This document shows, piece by piece, positions 1 through 11,071 of a stretch of DNA of 64,000 nucleotides. How positions within the stretch are numbered: position 1 is the first letter of the stretch; each line of letters begins with the position of its first letter. Made by a program: the position numbers and the translations under genes. Below the pieces are notes generated by a model. That model made no database searches. It had not been told where the DNA came from and saw only the letters and a list, made by a program, of their open reading frames with translations. This DNA comes from Carex sylvatica (Eukaryota; Streptophyta; Magnoliopsida; Poales; Cyperaceae), in contig CAXKVR010000040.1 of assembly GCA_964058845.1 (NCBI GenBank), positions 62,001 to 126,000 on the forward strand, read 5' to 3'.

Positions 1-171
1 TGACCTAATACTAAATAAATTTGAAAAGTTATAAATTTTGCATATAAACGCACAACTAATGAAGTAGATCGGTTTGAACAGTTTGGATTTATCGTTTGAA
101 GTCAATTTAATAGATTTTAGAGTTAGTGTTATATAAGTTGAAATGACACTGATGTTATACTAATCAAACTC
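1..171. mobile_element. MULE-type MITE, right half only
   Basis: This is the right arm of a palindromic MITE cut by the window start. It matches the right arm of the complete element at 49787-50155: a block ending in a conserved ATGTTATACTAA motif, then a terminus ending in ACTC. The bases after 171 would carry the 9-bp duplication, but the left copy is outside the window. No coding capacity. Confidence 0.7.
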
Positions 172-960
172 TATATTATAATATCAACATAATATGTACT
201 AATATTTCAGTTTATTTGATATATTTTATTTTAATTATTGACGCGGAACTCTAAATTGAAGATCAAACTATCACAATTTTAAATCGAAACGCACCGTTAT
301 ATTCGAAATAAATTTAATTGGATTAACATTAAATAACCCTAACAATTTAGAATACCATAAAGGTGCTTTATTGTCACATTTGATGGCTTACAAATTTTCT
401 CTTTTTGCTAAATGAATAACAACTGTTCTGTGGCTCTGGTTTCTTGTGTAAGAATCCTGATTTTCTGTTGCAACTTTCTATTATAATATTTGTATCAAAT
501 AATTAAATAAGGGTCTTGAACTTCAATTATTCATGGGGCCTGAGAAGAATGTATGTGTCGGCAACCATATAATTTGTGTTTTATTAATTTTTTAAATTTT
601 TTCGAACCAAACTAAATAAAACACAAAAAAACGTATAATATGTTTTATTCGTGTCACAAATTATTCACAAGAAAAACATGAAATTTTTTTGTTATTTTTT
701 ATAATTTTTTTTGTGGGGTTTTTTTATGGTTTTTTTTTTAGTTCTTTATTGTACCGAATTATTTTTGAATTATATCTGAATTATATCTGAATCACAAATT
801 TTTTACTTCGCTGAACCAAACTCGAACTATTCGTTTGTCACTATGTCATAACTAGTTATAGATTTTTTTAACGAAGGATTTGAATAACATGTTTCAATTT
901 TTTAGTTGACAGCAGCTGAATGTAATTCCTCCATTTTTTTCATAGAAATTAAAAAGATAA
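172..960. other. AT-rich intergenic DNA
   Basis: No gene, RNA or recognisable repeat seen. It has poly-T tracts around 660-740 and a short direct repeat (GAATTATATCT, twice near 766-790). It is flanking DNA before the LINE insertion site. Confidence 0.6.
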
Positions 961-970
961 AGCCAAAAGG
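961..970 (+). repeat. LINE target-site duplication, left copy
   Basis: AGCCAAAAGG at 961-970 recurs at 18512-18521 directly after a poly(A) run. The pair marks both ends of one LINE insertion. The match may extend further left because A residues are ambiguous with the tail. Confidence 0.85.
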
Positions 971-980
971 GACCTCGAAA

Positions 981-1533
981 ATGAAGATGGAAATGATGGC
1001 ACAAGCGATACCAGGCGATTCCCAAGCAACATCAGGCGACTCCCAAGCGACACCGACAAATGACCTGCAACCAACGACCGACCGCCAAGACCAACACACC
1101 AGGCATCAAAGGAAACCCCATTAACACCATCCCAACCATACTGCAGAGAATTCAAAAATCAAAATCCCCCACCGTGCAACCTACACCCCTACCACAAACA
1201 AACATCAATGACACCTAACTACCCTTATCCAAAACACCACAGAAAAAAGGCAACCACTTAAGGACAATCAGCTGAACTCAACCAGCAAGGGAGGACAAGA
1301 CAAGAACTTAACCCTTTGTGGGTACGAGAGTAGGATATTCAAGGCAACCAACTAAACAAAAAAGAAGAAGTAAATGAAGGCTGGCAAACGGTGGTCTCGA
1401 GGAGGAATAAAAAGCTGAAAAATAACAAAATCACTCAACAGGAAGCTACTCGTGACAAAGAGCTTCAGGCACAACATGCAAAGCTTTTAAAGGAGAATAG
1501 ATGCTTTAGATGTCTAGCAAGAGGCCATGTCAG
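981..1533 (+). pseudogene. LINE ORF1, 5' part (broken)
   Basis: The first ATG after the element start is at 981, followed by a low-complexity segment rich in Gly-Asp-Ser-Gln. Several frame changes and stops follow. From about 1382 the reading resumes with EGWQTVVSRRNKK, a basic stretch common just before the zinc knuckles of plant LINE ORF1 proteins, then ENRCFRCLARGHV, the start of a CX2CX4HX4C knuckle. The knuckle is cut at its histidine-side loop by the hAT at 1534 and continues at 3100. The family's role is RNA binding in the LINE RNP; this copy cannot encode it. Confidence 0.7.
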
Positions 1534-2612
1534 TAGAGGCAGACGCAGGATTTCTGCTAGGGGGAGGGGGGGGGGGGGGCAGAAATCGAATTCAATTAGC
1601 TTATTGGATTCAAACCCATTAGCTAATAGAGTATAATTCAACATAACAAAAAAACATACCAACCAACATAATAAAAATACTAAATTACTTGAAAAAAATC
1701 AACATAATAAAATACAATCAATAATTCAACATCATAATAAACCATTAACATAGCAAAAAACATAAATTACTCGAAGAAATCAACAATCCAACATAATAAA
1801 AAAAACAACCAACAATTCAACATCATAACAAACAATAAACATAACAACAAAATATAAGACAATCTTACATGATAAAAATAACACTTCTAATATCCTCTTA
1901 CATATTAAAAAACAATATTTCGAACAACACTTCTAAATGAGAATTTCTCGACGAGCCTTCATGTTTTGAAACCTTTCCATAATTCTTTCATTGCTTACCC
2001 TCTTGAACAAATCATTCTCAATGAAAGTAATCAAGCAATCGTTTATCCACTGATCTCCCATTATACTTCTCATATTGGTTTTCACAATATTCATTGTTGA
2101 AAATGCCCTTTCAATACTAGCCATAGCTACCAGTAATATCAATTCCAATTTCACTAACTTGTAAACCAAGGGATGAACATTGTGCCTATTCGTTTTCACC
2201 ATTTGTTCAGAAAGTTTAAGTATGGTTCTTACCTCCAAAAAAGCTCTATCATCTTGCACATCCAAAATGTAATTCTCTAATTGACTCTTTAGGACGGGAA
2301 GCTCGAATTGATTGAAATCAGAGGGATATAATTGAGCTAATTGAACACTTCTAATATCCTTTTACATGATAAAAATGCTGAAAAAGAGTTTCTCGGATCT
2401 AAACATGATATACAAATAAGAAGTTGAGTATTGGTTTCGTTGAATCTATCATTAAGTTCCTTCACCGCTGGATGCTGGTCACTGGTCAGTTTCAAGTCAC
2501 AGAGAGAGAGGGCGAGTCAGCGAAAGAGAGGGTTTGTTTACAGGGCGAGACGGCGAGTCAGCGTCTCAGCGAAAGAGAGGTCTCAATTTTTACCAAGCGC
2601 CGTCAATTTTGT

Positions 2613-2646
<34 letters not shown>

Positions 2647-3091
2647 GCGTCAAATTCGAAATGAAATTTTGATATGTCGTTTTCAATTTCCAGAGAGATG
2701 GGCTCCAATAATTCAAATTAATTGATTGGGCTCCGCCAATTAAAATTAAAATTGATTGACCTTCGCTAATTTCCAGAGAGATATATAGTTTAGACGGGTT
2801 CTGCTATCTTGTATTAATTGGGCTCCGCCTGTCCACCAGAACTGCTTATTTCAGTTCGAAATCTCATTTCGAATTGAACAACGCCTCGTGAGTTTAGTCG
2901 GCGCTGAAATTTTGCTGCTCCACCAAATCTAGTTGGGCTCTAGATTGAACTACAAATATTTTATTTTGGACTCTAGAGGGGCAATTTAATTTCCAGGGAG
3001 GGGCAGAACATAAATAAGTAGAATTTTAGCACTATTTTTGAAAATCCAGGGGGGCAGCTGACCCCCCTGTGCTACAGTAGATTCGTCCCTA
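1534..3091 (-). mobile_element. hAT element with 8-bp TSD CATGTCAG
   Basis: CATGTCAG occurs at 1526-1533 and 3092-3099. The element starts TAGAGGCAGACG and ends CGTCCCTA, so its imperfect terminal repeats begin TAGRGRC. A G-run lies at 1561-1579 and a C-run near the other end. It carries only the transposase C-terminus on the minus strand, so it is a deletion derivative. A (GA)n microsatellite sits at about 2614-2643. It interrupts the first zinc knuckle of LINE ORF1. Confidence 0.85.
1933..2265 (-). pseudogene. hAT transposase C-terminal dimerisation domain, fragment
   Basis: A 110-codon open stretch includes LVAMASIERAFSTMNIVKT and then MGDQWINDCLITFIENDLF. This is the hAT C-terminal dimerisation domain of the TTF-type/ZMYM-like branch; the Ser-x-Glu-Arg-x-Phe-Ser core is intact. 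The zinc finger and the rest of the catalytic domain are not recognisable upstream, so this is a remnant. It lies within the hAT at 1534-3091, in that element's coding orientation. Confidence 0.75.
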
Positions 3092-3099
3092 CATGTCAG

Positions 3100-4894
3100 A
3101 GCATACTGTCGTGAACCAATTAAATGCTACAAGTGCCATAACTATGGACATACATCAGCAAGATGTAGGAAGAATATAAAAACACAACCCAAGCTTCCAA
3201 ATCAACCATACACTAAACCACCACCACAGACATTTAAATCATACACTAAGCCACCACCACAGCCATCTAAATGACCACTGCATCCTAAAAAACCACCACA
3301 ATGGCCAACTAAACCATCACATAAACCACCAAGTCCTAACACACATACTAGCCGCTCTTACGCAGAGTCTCTCAAAGGCCCAATGACCATGGCAGAGGAT
3401 TTTTGGGATGAGAGCCCTGCGGAGGAAGACCTCTTCCTTACCCCAAAAACACCACCTATAGAGTGCAACCACCCACTAGAAAGCTCAACATGGATAAGCA
3501 TCATGACTGGAACCCACACACTGGGTCTAATACTAGCTATCAAGAGGATGTTAGCAGAAAGATTCGGGGCTTACCCATAATACTTCAAGGTCCTAAAAAC
3601 TGATAGAGAGAGAGGCTATTTCTAGTATGAGCGAACCCTACCATTCGCCAAGCCATAGTTGACCGTGCACCATATGATATCCCTGAGTATGAAGTATGCA
3701 TCAACCTAACCAACTGGGGAAAGACGAAGGGAATGGCTTTTCAACCGCCCAGTTTTGAGGCATGGGTTCAACTCATTGGAGCACCACTCCAACTGTGGAA
3801 TGAAGAAGAACTAAAAAAATATCGATCAAACTAGGCATGATCAAATACGTCATGCCTTATGGTTTACGAACTGGACAAATCGAGCGTATCACGCTACTTA
3901 TCGCAACCAAGCACCGCCATCGCATTCTAAAGTTCTTTAAAGTTCATATAAGAGATTATGCTAAGCGGGTTCGTGTCAAGCTTTTGGGGTGGCACATGGC
4001 ACAACCGGACTACTTTCCCCTGCCTCAGCCACCAAATGGCATGCAACCAATCAGCTCCTACCCACCCCAACCAAGATACAACTACCCTAACATTGCTGAC
4101 CAGTGTTACCCGCCAGATATAGAGTTTGATGTAGAGGAAGGTAGCATGGCTTCCAATATATCATGGGTCAGCGGCAGCACTGAAACACGACCAAACCATT
4201 GGAAGGAAACAAAAATTCAAATGGGTGATCAAGAAAAAAACAACAATAAAAAACAAAGGAAACCTGAGCCGGTTCAGCAAGGAAAAGAAAGATGGGTTGT
4301 CAAGGAGAAAGCAACAAAACCCATGCCGAAAAAGGAGAAGAAAAACATTCAAGTACAGTACCATGCAAAGTTGCTTCTAAAAAAAGGCAACACAGAAAGC
4401 TATAATTGTGTTGGGATCGGGTGTGGCACAGACAATCTGCATTTACCTGGGGGACAATGCCCTCATCACTGTTGCACGCCATCCTCTAAAGGAATTTTTA
4501 AACACTATGAGTCTAATCGTCATTAATTGGGCAGCTGTAACTAACCTATTTTTTGTCTCACAGGCTATGAAGTTCGGATGGGACAAGGAAGCTCAAGATT
4601 AGAGAAAAAAAATAAGGGGCCATATGAATCAACCATAGACCGTGCTAGTAGACTCAAGGGAGAGAACTGCCCTGTGGTAAAGAAGAAGGAACACAACATA
4701 AAGCCTCACAACAAGCCAACCCTGACCTACCTCCATAACACAGACCCGCTGAGCATCTCTCAAGTAGAAATTATCGTTAACCTTGCGGGGCTAGAGATCA
4801 CTGAAGAAATAGAAAATGACATAGCTGATATTGTTCTGAATGAGGAAAGCACTGGAGGAGCAACCACTATCTTTCTGAAGGAGGAAAGCGACTG
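3100..4894 (+). pseudogene. LINE ORF1, 3' part (broken)
   Basis: Just after the hAT the knuckle resumes as VRAYCREP, followed by a second complete CX2CX4HX4C knuckle, CYKCHNYGHTSARC. A Pro/Lys-rich linker (about 3180-3350) and acidic stretches follow. Around 3650-3980 a region with APYDIPEYEVCINLTNWG resembles the RNA-binding segment of LINE ORF1 proteins, split over two frames. The tail to 4894 is charged and low complexity. Several stops and frame changes (near 3270, 3620, 3830, 4525) make it non-functional. The solo LTR lies about 60 bp downstream. Confidence 0.65.
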
Positions 4895-5286
4895 AGCCAC
4901 TGAGGAAGCAGCCGCCGCTGGCGCATCACATTGATCAAAATGTCGTGTGACTACTGTTCACACAAAAGCGTATGGTACAAAGTTTAAGTACAGCAAGCTG
5001 TACCTTTTAACCTTTAATACACCTTCGGTTCAGACTGCAAGTGCACAGTCCTATCGAGTAGTATATAGTCGGGTATCGATCACAGGGACGGTTCAAATCT
5101 AAACCGGACTCTACTTAAATCAATTAAAGACTAGAAGTGAGAAATGGTTGGTTTTTGGTATTTAATTCCTAATCAGTTCAATAACAGTAATTAAATGAAA
5201 GACAGTAAATAAAATTGGTTTAAATCAATAATAAAATGAGTTTCCAGGGTTTCAGACTTATCTCAGTTCTGCCTCTCAGTCCCTGA

Positions 5287-5402
5287 CACGGACCGTGTAA
5301 TTTCTTACACGGGTCGTATCAGCTTACACGGACCGTGTAATTTCTTACACGGGTCGTATCAGTTTACACGGACCGAGTACTGTCGTACACGGGTCGTGTG
5401 GA
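5287..5402. repeat. 40-bp tandem repeat of CG-rich inverted motifs in solo LTR
   Basis: Three copies, starting at 5287, 5327 and 5367, exactly 40 bp apart. Each has an ACACGGACCGTGT palindrome and a TACACGGGTCGT motif. The third copy is slightly diverged. It lies inside the solo LTR. Confidence 0.85.
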
Positions 5403-6177
5403 CTTCGAGTTAATGCACCAATCACTGTTTCTTTACGTGGTTCCTTTGTGTAGGGTTCAACTGACCAGACCTAATGTTTCTAAACCTCAACTGTCGTATG
5501 TTGGTTTATCGACTTGGTATGGAATCTGCAATATCTGCCCTCTTTGGGCTATAAACCTCAACTGTCGTATATTGGTTCGAGTTACTAAGTTACTTGTTTG
5601 GAATATTAAAGGTAACCTTTTATCCGTCGATAAGAGGAAATGTTCACCTTCCGGCTACTAGTTGGTTTCCCCTGTCGGATCACTAATCCTACCTCATGTA
5701 CTTAATCTGGTTGCAAGATCAAACTGGACACAGTACCTTATAGATGTGGCCTTATCTAGTGGTCAAACCAAATAATAATCAAGCAATTCAAACTAAGCAA
5801 TTAAAATCAATCACAATCAAGTAAACACAAATTTCAACGTAAAAATCCAATAACTAGATGCAAAACAAAACATTCGATTACATCTTAACCCTAGAAACAA
5901 ATAAAACTACTCAAACATAGTACAAAAACAGATAACAAAGATAAAGGAATAAGAATTCATTCTAAAATTCGAAGTACAAAGAAGATCCACAACAAAAACT
6001 CGCATCTTTTGCTTCTCAACTTCGTCTCCAAGCAATAGCCGTCAATCTCTAACCCTAGAATTGTCTCTCTGCCTCCGAATTCCCTTCTGGTGCAAGAAAT
6101 CCCATCTTTATAGCCTAGGCCGACTTTCCTTCCATCAGATTTCTTTCCAGAACTCTAGATCTCTTTCCGGATTTGTC

Positions 6178-6310
6178 TGATACGACCCGTGTAACATCCT
6201 GTACGGGTCGTGTGCCTGTGTCTCTTCTGAGGTCGAGTCAGCAGTCGTGTCTGTGGTCGAGTCGAGGTTGGTACGACCCGCACAAGATTGTACACGGGTC
6301 GTGTAAATAC
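6178..6310. repeat. Second cluster of ACGGGTCGT motifs in solo LTR
   Basis: Motifs of the type TACGACCCGTGTAA and TACACGGGTCGTGTAA recur here, as in the array at 5287-5402. With the TATA-like box near 6110 they fall in what would be the U3 promoter on the minus strand, so a regulatory role in the parent element is plausible but not shown. Confidence 0.6.
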
Positions 6311-6605
6311 TTCTCAAATTCCAGATTCTCCTCGATTTCATCTCATTCCTGCAAAATAAGAACAAACTTGCAGCAGTACCACATTCTATGGATATTTTAA
6401 TGAAATACAACCGATTAAATGATTCTAGACACAGGTTTTGGTACAAAATATAGGTCGGAAAGTAGATATGTTTGTGGGATATCAACTACCACTAGTGTCG
6501 TTTATCTATGTTTTTATGTTATTCAAGATTTTATGCTCGTGGAAGGGCGCGACCGAGCCTCTTTATTATGTTTTCTAATTTTTTTTTCTGATTACTGCAC
6601 TACCC

Positions 6606-6830
6606 AATCGGTATGAGATCAAATTGAAGGGGGAATTATGTGATTTGGTCTCTTTTTATTGTAATTGTAGCCCCACCTCCATGTATCAGGTAGTTTCAAA
6701 TGATTTGCAAAACCGGTATGAAACTGGGTCTAAGTGGAAATTATGCAATTGGGTCCTATTCTGCTGTGATTGCTGCCCCACTACTATGTATCAGTTTATT
6801 TCAATTAGATTAGTTACTTTTGGTTATATA
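6606..6830 (+). repeat. Two diverged tandem copies in the LINE inter-ORF spacer
   Basis: Two units of about 105 bp share GGTATGA, TTATG-(C/T)-(A/G)ATT, TTGTAGCCCCAC/TTGCTGCCCCAC and CATGTATCAG/TATGTATCAG blocks. They lie between LINE ORF1 and ORF2. Short repeats in this spacer could be part of the LINE's internal control region, but nothing here shows that. Confidence 0.5.
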
Positions 6831-6879
6831 AAAATGGTCCTATGTGAGCTGATGTTTGATCTTGATTATTATTGAATTA

Positions 6880-8193
6880 CAACACCAAATTTAACTCAAT
6901 CTCATGGAATGTGAGGGGTATGAATGACAAGGATAAGAGGATTGCAATTAGGCAAACAATTATTCTAGAGAGACCCGATATTGTGTGTTTATAAGAAAAC
7001 AAAATACACACAATGACGGATGAAAATTGTCAACGAAGTATGTGGTAGAAATTTTGATCATTCAAGAACTTTAGATGAAATTTTGACCAATCAAGAACTT
7101 TAGATGCTAATGGAACTAGAGGGGAATCTTGATAGCATGGTCAAATTGAAAATTTGAAATAAAAGATTTGTGTTGAAACAGTACAACATATCTATATTAT
7201 TCCAATTCACTAACTCAATGGAAAAATTCTGGTACACAGGTGTATACGAACCTTCCGTGAGAACACACAAAGCTGAATTCTTTCAAGAGTTGACCGAAAT
7301 AAAACCTCAGAATAGGGAGCCGTGGATACTGTGCGGGGACTTTAATGTCACATCAAGTCAACAAGAGAGAAATAATCCATAATAAGATTGGAGAGGATCT
7401 TCAGCATTTTCAACTTTGCTAACAGACTTGGGTCTCCTTAACCTCACCATGTAAGGTAGACATTATACTTGGCCGAATGACCGAGACAACTCGGCAATGG
7501 TCAGGTTAGACAGATTTTTAATCTCGACAGAATGGAACCAACAATTCCCAAATTCACAACAAAGAGCATTACCAAATACCTCCTCTGACCACTGCCCGAT
7601 AATATACACCGCAAGCACAAAATTTAGAAAAACTAATACTTTTCGATTTGAGAATATTTGGCTAAGATTTCAAGACATGGATGAATTGATCTCAGACGTA
7701 TGAGAGGAATTGGGAATAGTACACACACCACAACAACTCAACCAAAAATTTCAAATCACACAGAAATGAATCAAGGCGTGGGCGGCTACAAAGGTTGGTA
7801 ACATCAAGAGCCAAATCAAGACCTGTATGGTTTATATTGGATAAGTAGATAAAATCAAAGAACTGAGAAGACCAACCAACCTTGAGAAATTTATAGATGA
7901 ACTCATCAAAAAGAGATACAACAACTTGGTAATTTTAGAAGAAGATCTATGGAAGCAACGAGCAAAGTTGAGATGAAATTTAAAAGGAGATACAAACACA
8001 AACTGCTTTCATGCTATGGCTTCTAAACACAAAAGGGCAAATGCTATACCACAAATAGAGATGAATGGTACAATGTACTCAGATCAGAAAACAAAGGGAT
8101 AAGCACTCTTCTAATATTACAAAGAACTGATGGGAAAGCAATCTCCATAAATCCCTTCAATTCATTGGTCGAACCTATACACTCAACAACACA
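6880..8193 (+). pseudogene. LINE ORF2, endonuclease half (broken)
   Basis: The start reads SISWNVRGMNDKDKR, the N-terminal motif of LINE apurinic-like endonucleases. The conserved QE(T/N)K site follows with Gln changed to a stop (TAAGAAAAC, near 6992). Further on are WILCGDFNVT (GDFN metal/phosphate site), the MVRLDRFLIS block and SSDHCPI, the catalytic Asp-His motif. A linker to 8193 contains RFENIWL. Several stops and frame shifts occur. The reading is cut by the hAT at 8202 and resumes at 11072. The family nicks target DNA for target-primed reverse transcription; this copy is inactive. Confidence 0.8.
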
Positions 8194-8201
8194 ACCTTAG
8201 T

Positions 8202-11063
8202 TAGGGATGGCAGAAAAGCCCGCTTGGCCCGGCAGCCCGGTCATGCCTGCTCGGCCCGGCCTTTACCCGGTCGGCCCGACGCTGTGATGGGCCAGGTAAG
8301 GCCTGGTCCAGAGACAGGACAGGACAGGAATGGGATTCTGCTGAAGCCCGTAGGATGCCTGATGAGCCTATCTTTTAGAAGATACGTGAATTATGAAAAT
8401 TTTATCGAAGCCCAAAGGCCATCTATGACTTACGAAAATAACAAACTTTATTTTGATCTCTATCTCCGTGACTTCCAAAAAAAAAAAAAAAATCATCTCC
8501 TCTTTCTTAGGTTTAGCTCCTCTCTTATCTGTGACGGTCGCTTTTTCTCCTCATTTGGCCTCCATAGATTGCCTCTACAGACGGACAAGCTCGCCTCCTC
8601 ATTTGAACCTTCCTGAGTCTCTGACTTTTGAAATATCATTGAGTCTCTAACCTCATCATTTTCACCTCCACAGATGGACCCGCTTCTTTCCTTTCGTCGC
8701 CACCTCCACCTTTCTCCGACAAGCCTCACCACCTTCCACCGATCATAGAAGAGATTTCTCCTTTAGTTCCACCTCACCAGTTCCACTAGTTCTGTCTCAC
8801 CACCTATTAAAGATTAGCCAGACAAGCCTCCTTACTTTCTCCTTTGCAAAAGAATCTGATTTTTCTGGTAAATAATCTGATTTTATTTCTAGGTCTCTAT
8901 TATGCTCTATTTTTGCAATTTATGTACAAGAATGATGCAGCCTCTGATTATACTTAAAAATGATTTTATTTTTAGGTCTCTATTATACTTAAAAATGATG
9001 CAGTCTTTGATTTTTTTTTTTTTTTTTCTGATTTTGACTATATTAGTTACAATTCTGACTGAAATATTTTTTTCTTCTGATTTTGACTATATTAGTTACT
9101 GTTCTTCCCTTCTACTTGTTCTCTGGTAGAGAATCTCTGCCACCGATCCGGGTTGCTCCTTTCTTCTCTTAATCAGCCAAGCGAAACCCTAAAGTTGGTA
9201 TTTTTTTTTCCTCTTCTCTGATTATAGTAAGCCATAATTATTATTTTTTAGGTTTAGGGTCAGTTGTGCTTTAGGTGTTCAGATCTTAGATCATAAATAT
9301 AACTCAAGTCATTACTACTTTTGTGTCGATCAGTCAAGATGATTTGGCTCTGGATTTATGACAATTTTTTTTGCAAGTTGATATTTTATTCAAATATTCT
9401 AAGTGGCGTATGTAATCATTTATAATGTATTAGTACAGAATCTGAATCCTTGACTGATAATTGACACTTGTCCAATATTAAAAAAACTGCTTTATAATTT
9501 CTTGAATGCAAGCTGATGTTTTGTTCGAATATTCATATATGCAAGCTAAAAACAGAACTGTTTTCATCTGTTTATTTCTTGGCAACTGATCAAATGCTTT
9601 TATTTTGGTAGGCAAAATGATAATCTTGCAAGAAGAAGAGTCACAAGATATTGTAATGGAAACTTTGCAAGAACCCACTAATCAAGAGGAAGCAAACTCT
9701 TTCCCTAGAGAGGAATCTGCTGCAACACCGGTAGCAAGTGCTGCTGCGACACCGACAACAAGTGCGACACCAGCCTCAAGTGCCCCTAATCAGTCCACAC
9801 TTGTGGGTTAGATGTAATTGCTCCAAGTTTAAAAAAAATAATGCTAGTTGTGTATATTGGTCCTCTACTCCTAAAAGAATTGAAAAAATTGAAGAGGCAA
9901 CACGACAATTGTGTATTAGTAATACCAAAAAGTTGTGTTATGAAGGTATAAATGTTGTATAATCTCATTTTGTAGTATTTTAATTATATATGCTCGTATT
10001 TTGGTTTAACTCTTAGTTGTTGTTGTTTTAGATTTGAGTAATCGTAATCCATTTAAGACATATTGTGATGATTTAGATGAAGGTGAAGATGAATGTGAAG
10101 ATGTAGTTGAAAGTGATTGTTTGGCTAATGCTAACGATGAAGGGGTTATCAACTCTTGAAGGAATAAATGGTATAAATAATTATATTATCTTTTCTACTT
10201 TCATATTTATAAAAGCCAAATTGCATAAATAGTGCCTTCATATACTTGAGAATAAATAGTGCCTATGAAACAGTAAGTTTATTCTCAAGTTTATAAAATC
10301 TGATGTGTATAGAACTTATAAGGCTGTCATGCATCTAAGGCTGTGATTTATAAATTTGATGTTTATAAGGCTGATGTGATTTATAAATCTGAATTGCATA
10401 GTTATTTATAAGGCTACTGAATTGCAAAGTTAGGTGTTTAAGGCTGCTGTGATTATAAATCTAAATTGCATAGTTATTTATAAGTCTGTTGTGATTTTGA
10501 ATTAATAGAATAAATAGAACTTGAAATGAATTTATAAGGATGTTGTGATTTTGCTAGGTGTCTTCTATATTGGATAAAGAAAAACAACGTCAGATTATGC
10601 GACATCAAGCTGATTGCATCAAAGAATGTGCTTGTGTAATTTATTTTAGTATTAAAACTATGTTATTTAGTGTTAAACTTGTCATTTGGTGTTAAATTCT
10701 ATTTTGTGTAATTTGATTATGCAATGCTTGTATTTGTATGGATTTTAGTGATATTTGCATTGTTTGTATTTATTTGTATGGATTTTAGTGGTATTTGCAT
10801 TGTTTGTGTATTGTTTGTATTTGTTTGTATGGTATTTTAGTGTTAAATTAAAATTTAGTGTATAAGAAAATTGTTTAAATTGCTGTGTAAATTATTGTTG
10901 GATGGGACCAGGCAGGTGTAGGAATGATGAGGAAGCCCATGGGTAGGCCGGGCCTAAATTTTCAGGCATGTCAGATCAGGCCAGGCATGCCGTTAGTTTC
11001 TAACAGACAGGCCAGGCCTAGGATTGACAAAATATCTGTGGGTTTGGCCCGTTGCCATCCTTA
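8202..11063 (+). mobile_element. Non-autonomous hAT (TAGGGATGGC family), TSD ACCTTAGT
   Basis: ACCTTAGT occurs at 8194-8201 and 11064-11071. The left end is TAGGGATGGCAG, and the right end reads as its degenerate inverse (GTTGCCATCCTTA). The left subterminal GC-rich block (GGCCCGG repeats, a GTGATGGGCCAGGTAAGGC motif) matches the right subterminal block of the hAT at 13502-18472 in inverse, so both belong to one family. Only scraps of transposase remain (9605-10158). It splits LINE ORF2 between the endonuclease and reverse transcriptase. Confidence 0.85.
9605..10158 (+). pseudogene. hAT transposase remnant, internally deleted
   Basis: Residues QEPTNQEEA and an Ala/Thr/Ser-rich stretch match the N-terminus of the transposase in the 13502-18472 hAT. 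The sequence then jumps directly to SCVYWSSTPKRIEK, which in the fuller copy lies in the middle of the catalytic domain, so the BED finger and first catalytic Asp are lost. After an intron-like gap, 10032 onward encodes NPFKTYCDDLDEGEDE, matching the acidic C-terminal exon. It is an internal-deletion derivative of a known layout, not a gene. Confidence 0.7.
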
Positions 11064-11071
11064 ACCTTAGT

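Larger units (their letters stand above)
4955..6484 (-). mobile_element. Solo LTR of an LTR retrotransposon, TSD ACTAC
   Basis: ACTAC occurs at 4950-4954 and 6485-6489. The sequence between starts TG and ends CA (TGTTCACAC...GGGATATCA). No primer-binding site, polypurine tract or coding domain is present, so it is a solo LTR of 1,530 bp. Read on the minus strand it begins TGATATCCC, has a TATA-like TATAAAG near 6110, and ends with a block related to the end of the solo LTR at 35366-37518 (shared TACAGCAAGCTGTAC and GTATCGAT motifs). It lies in the LINE inter-ORF spacer. Lineage not assigned. Confidence 0.85.

Noticed and set aside
906..1155. ORFs at the LINE start on the minus strand
   Set aside because: Shadows of the low-complexity ORF1 start.
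5398..5661. 87-codon ORF inside solo LTR
   Set aside because: Lies in LTR DNA on the antisense strand of the LTR, with no known domain.
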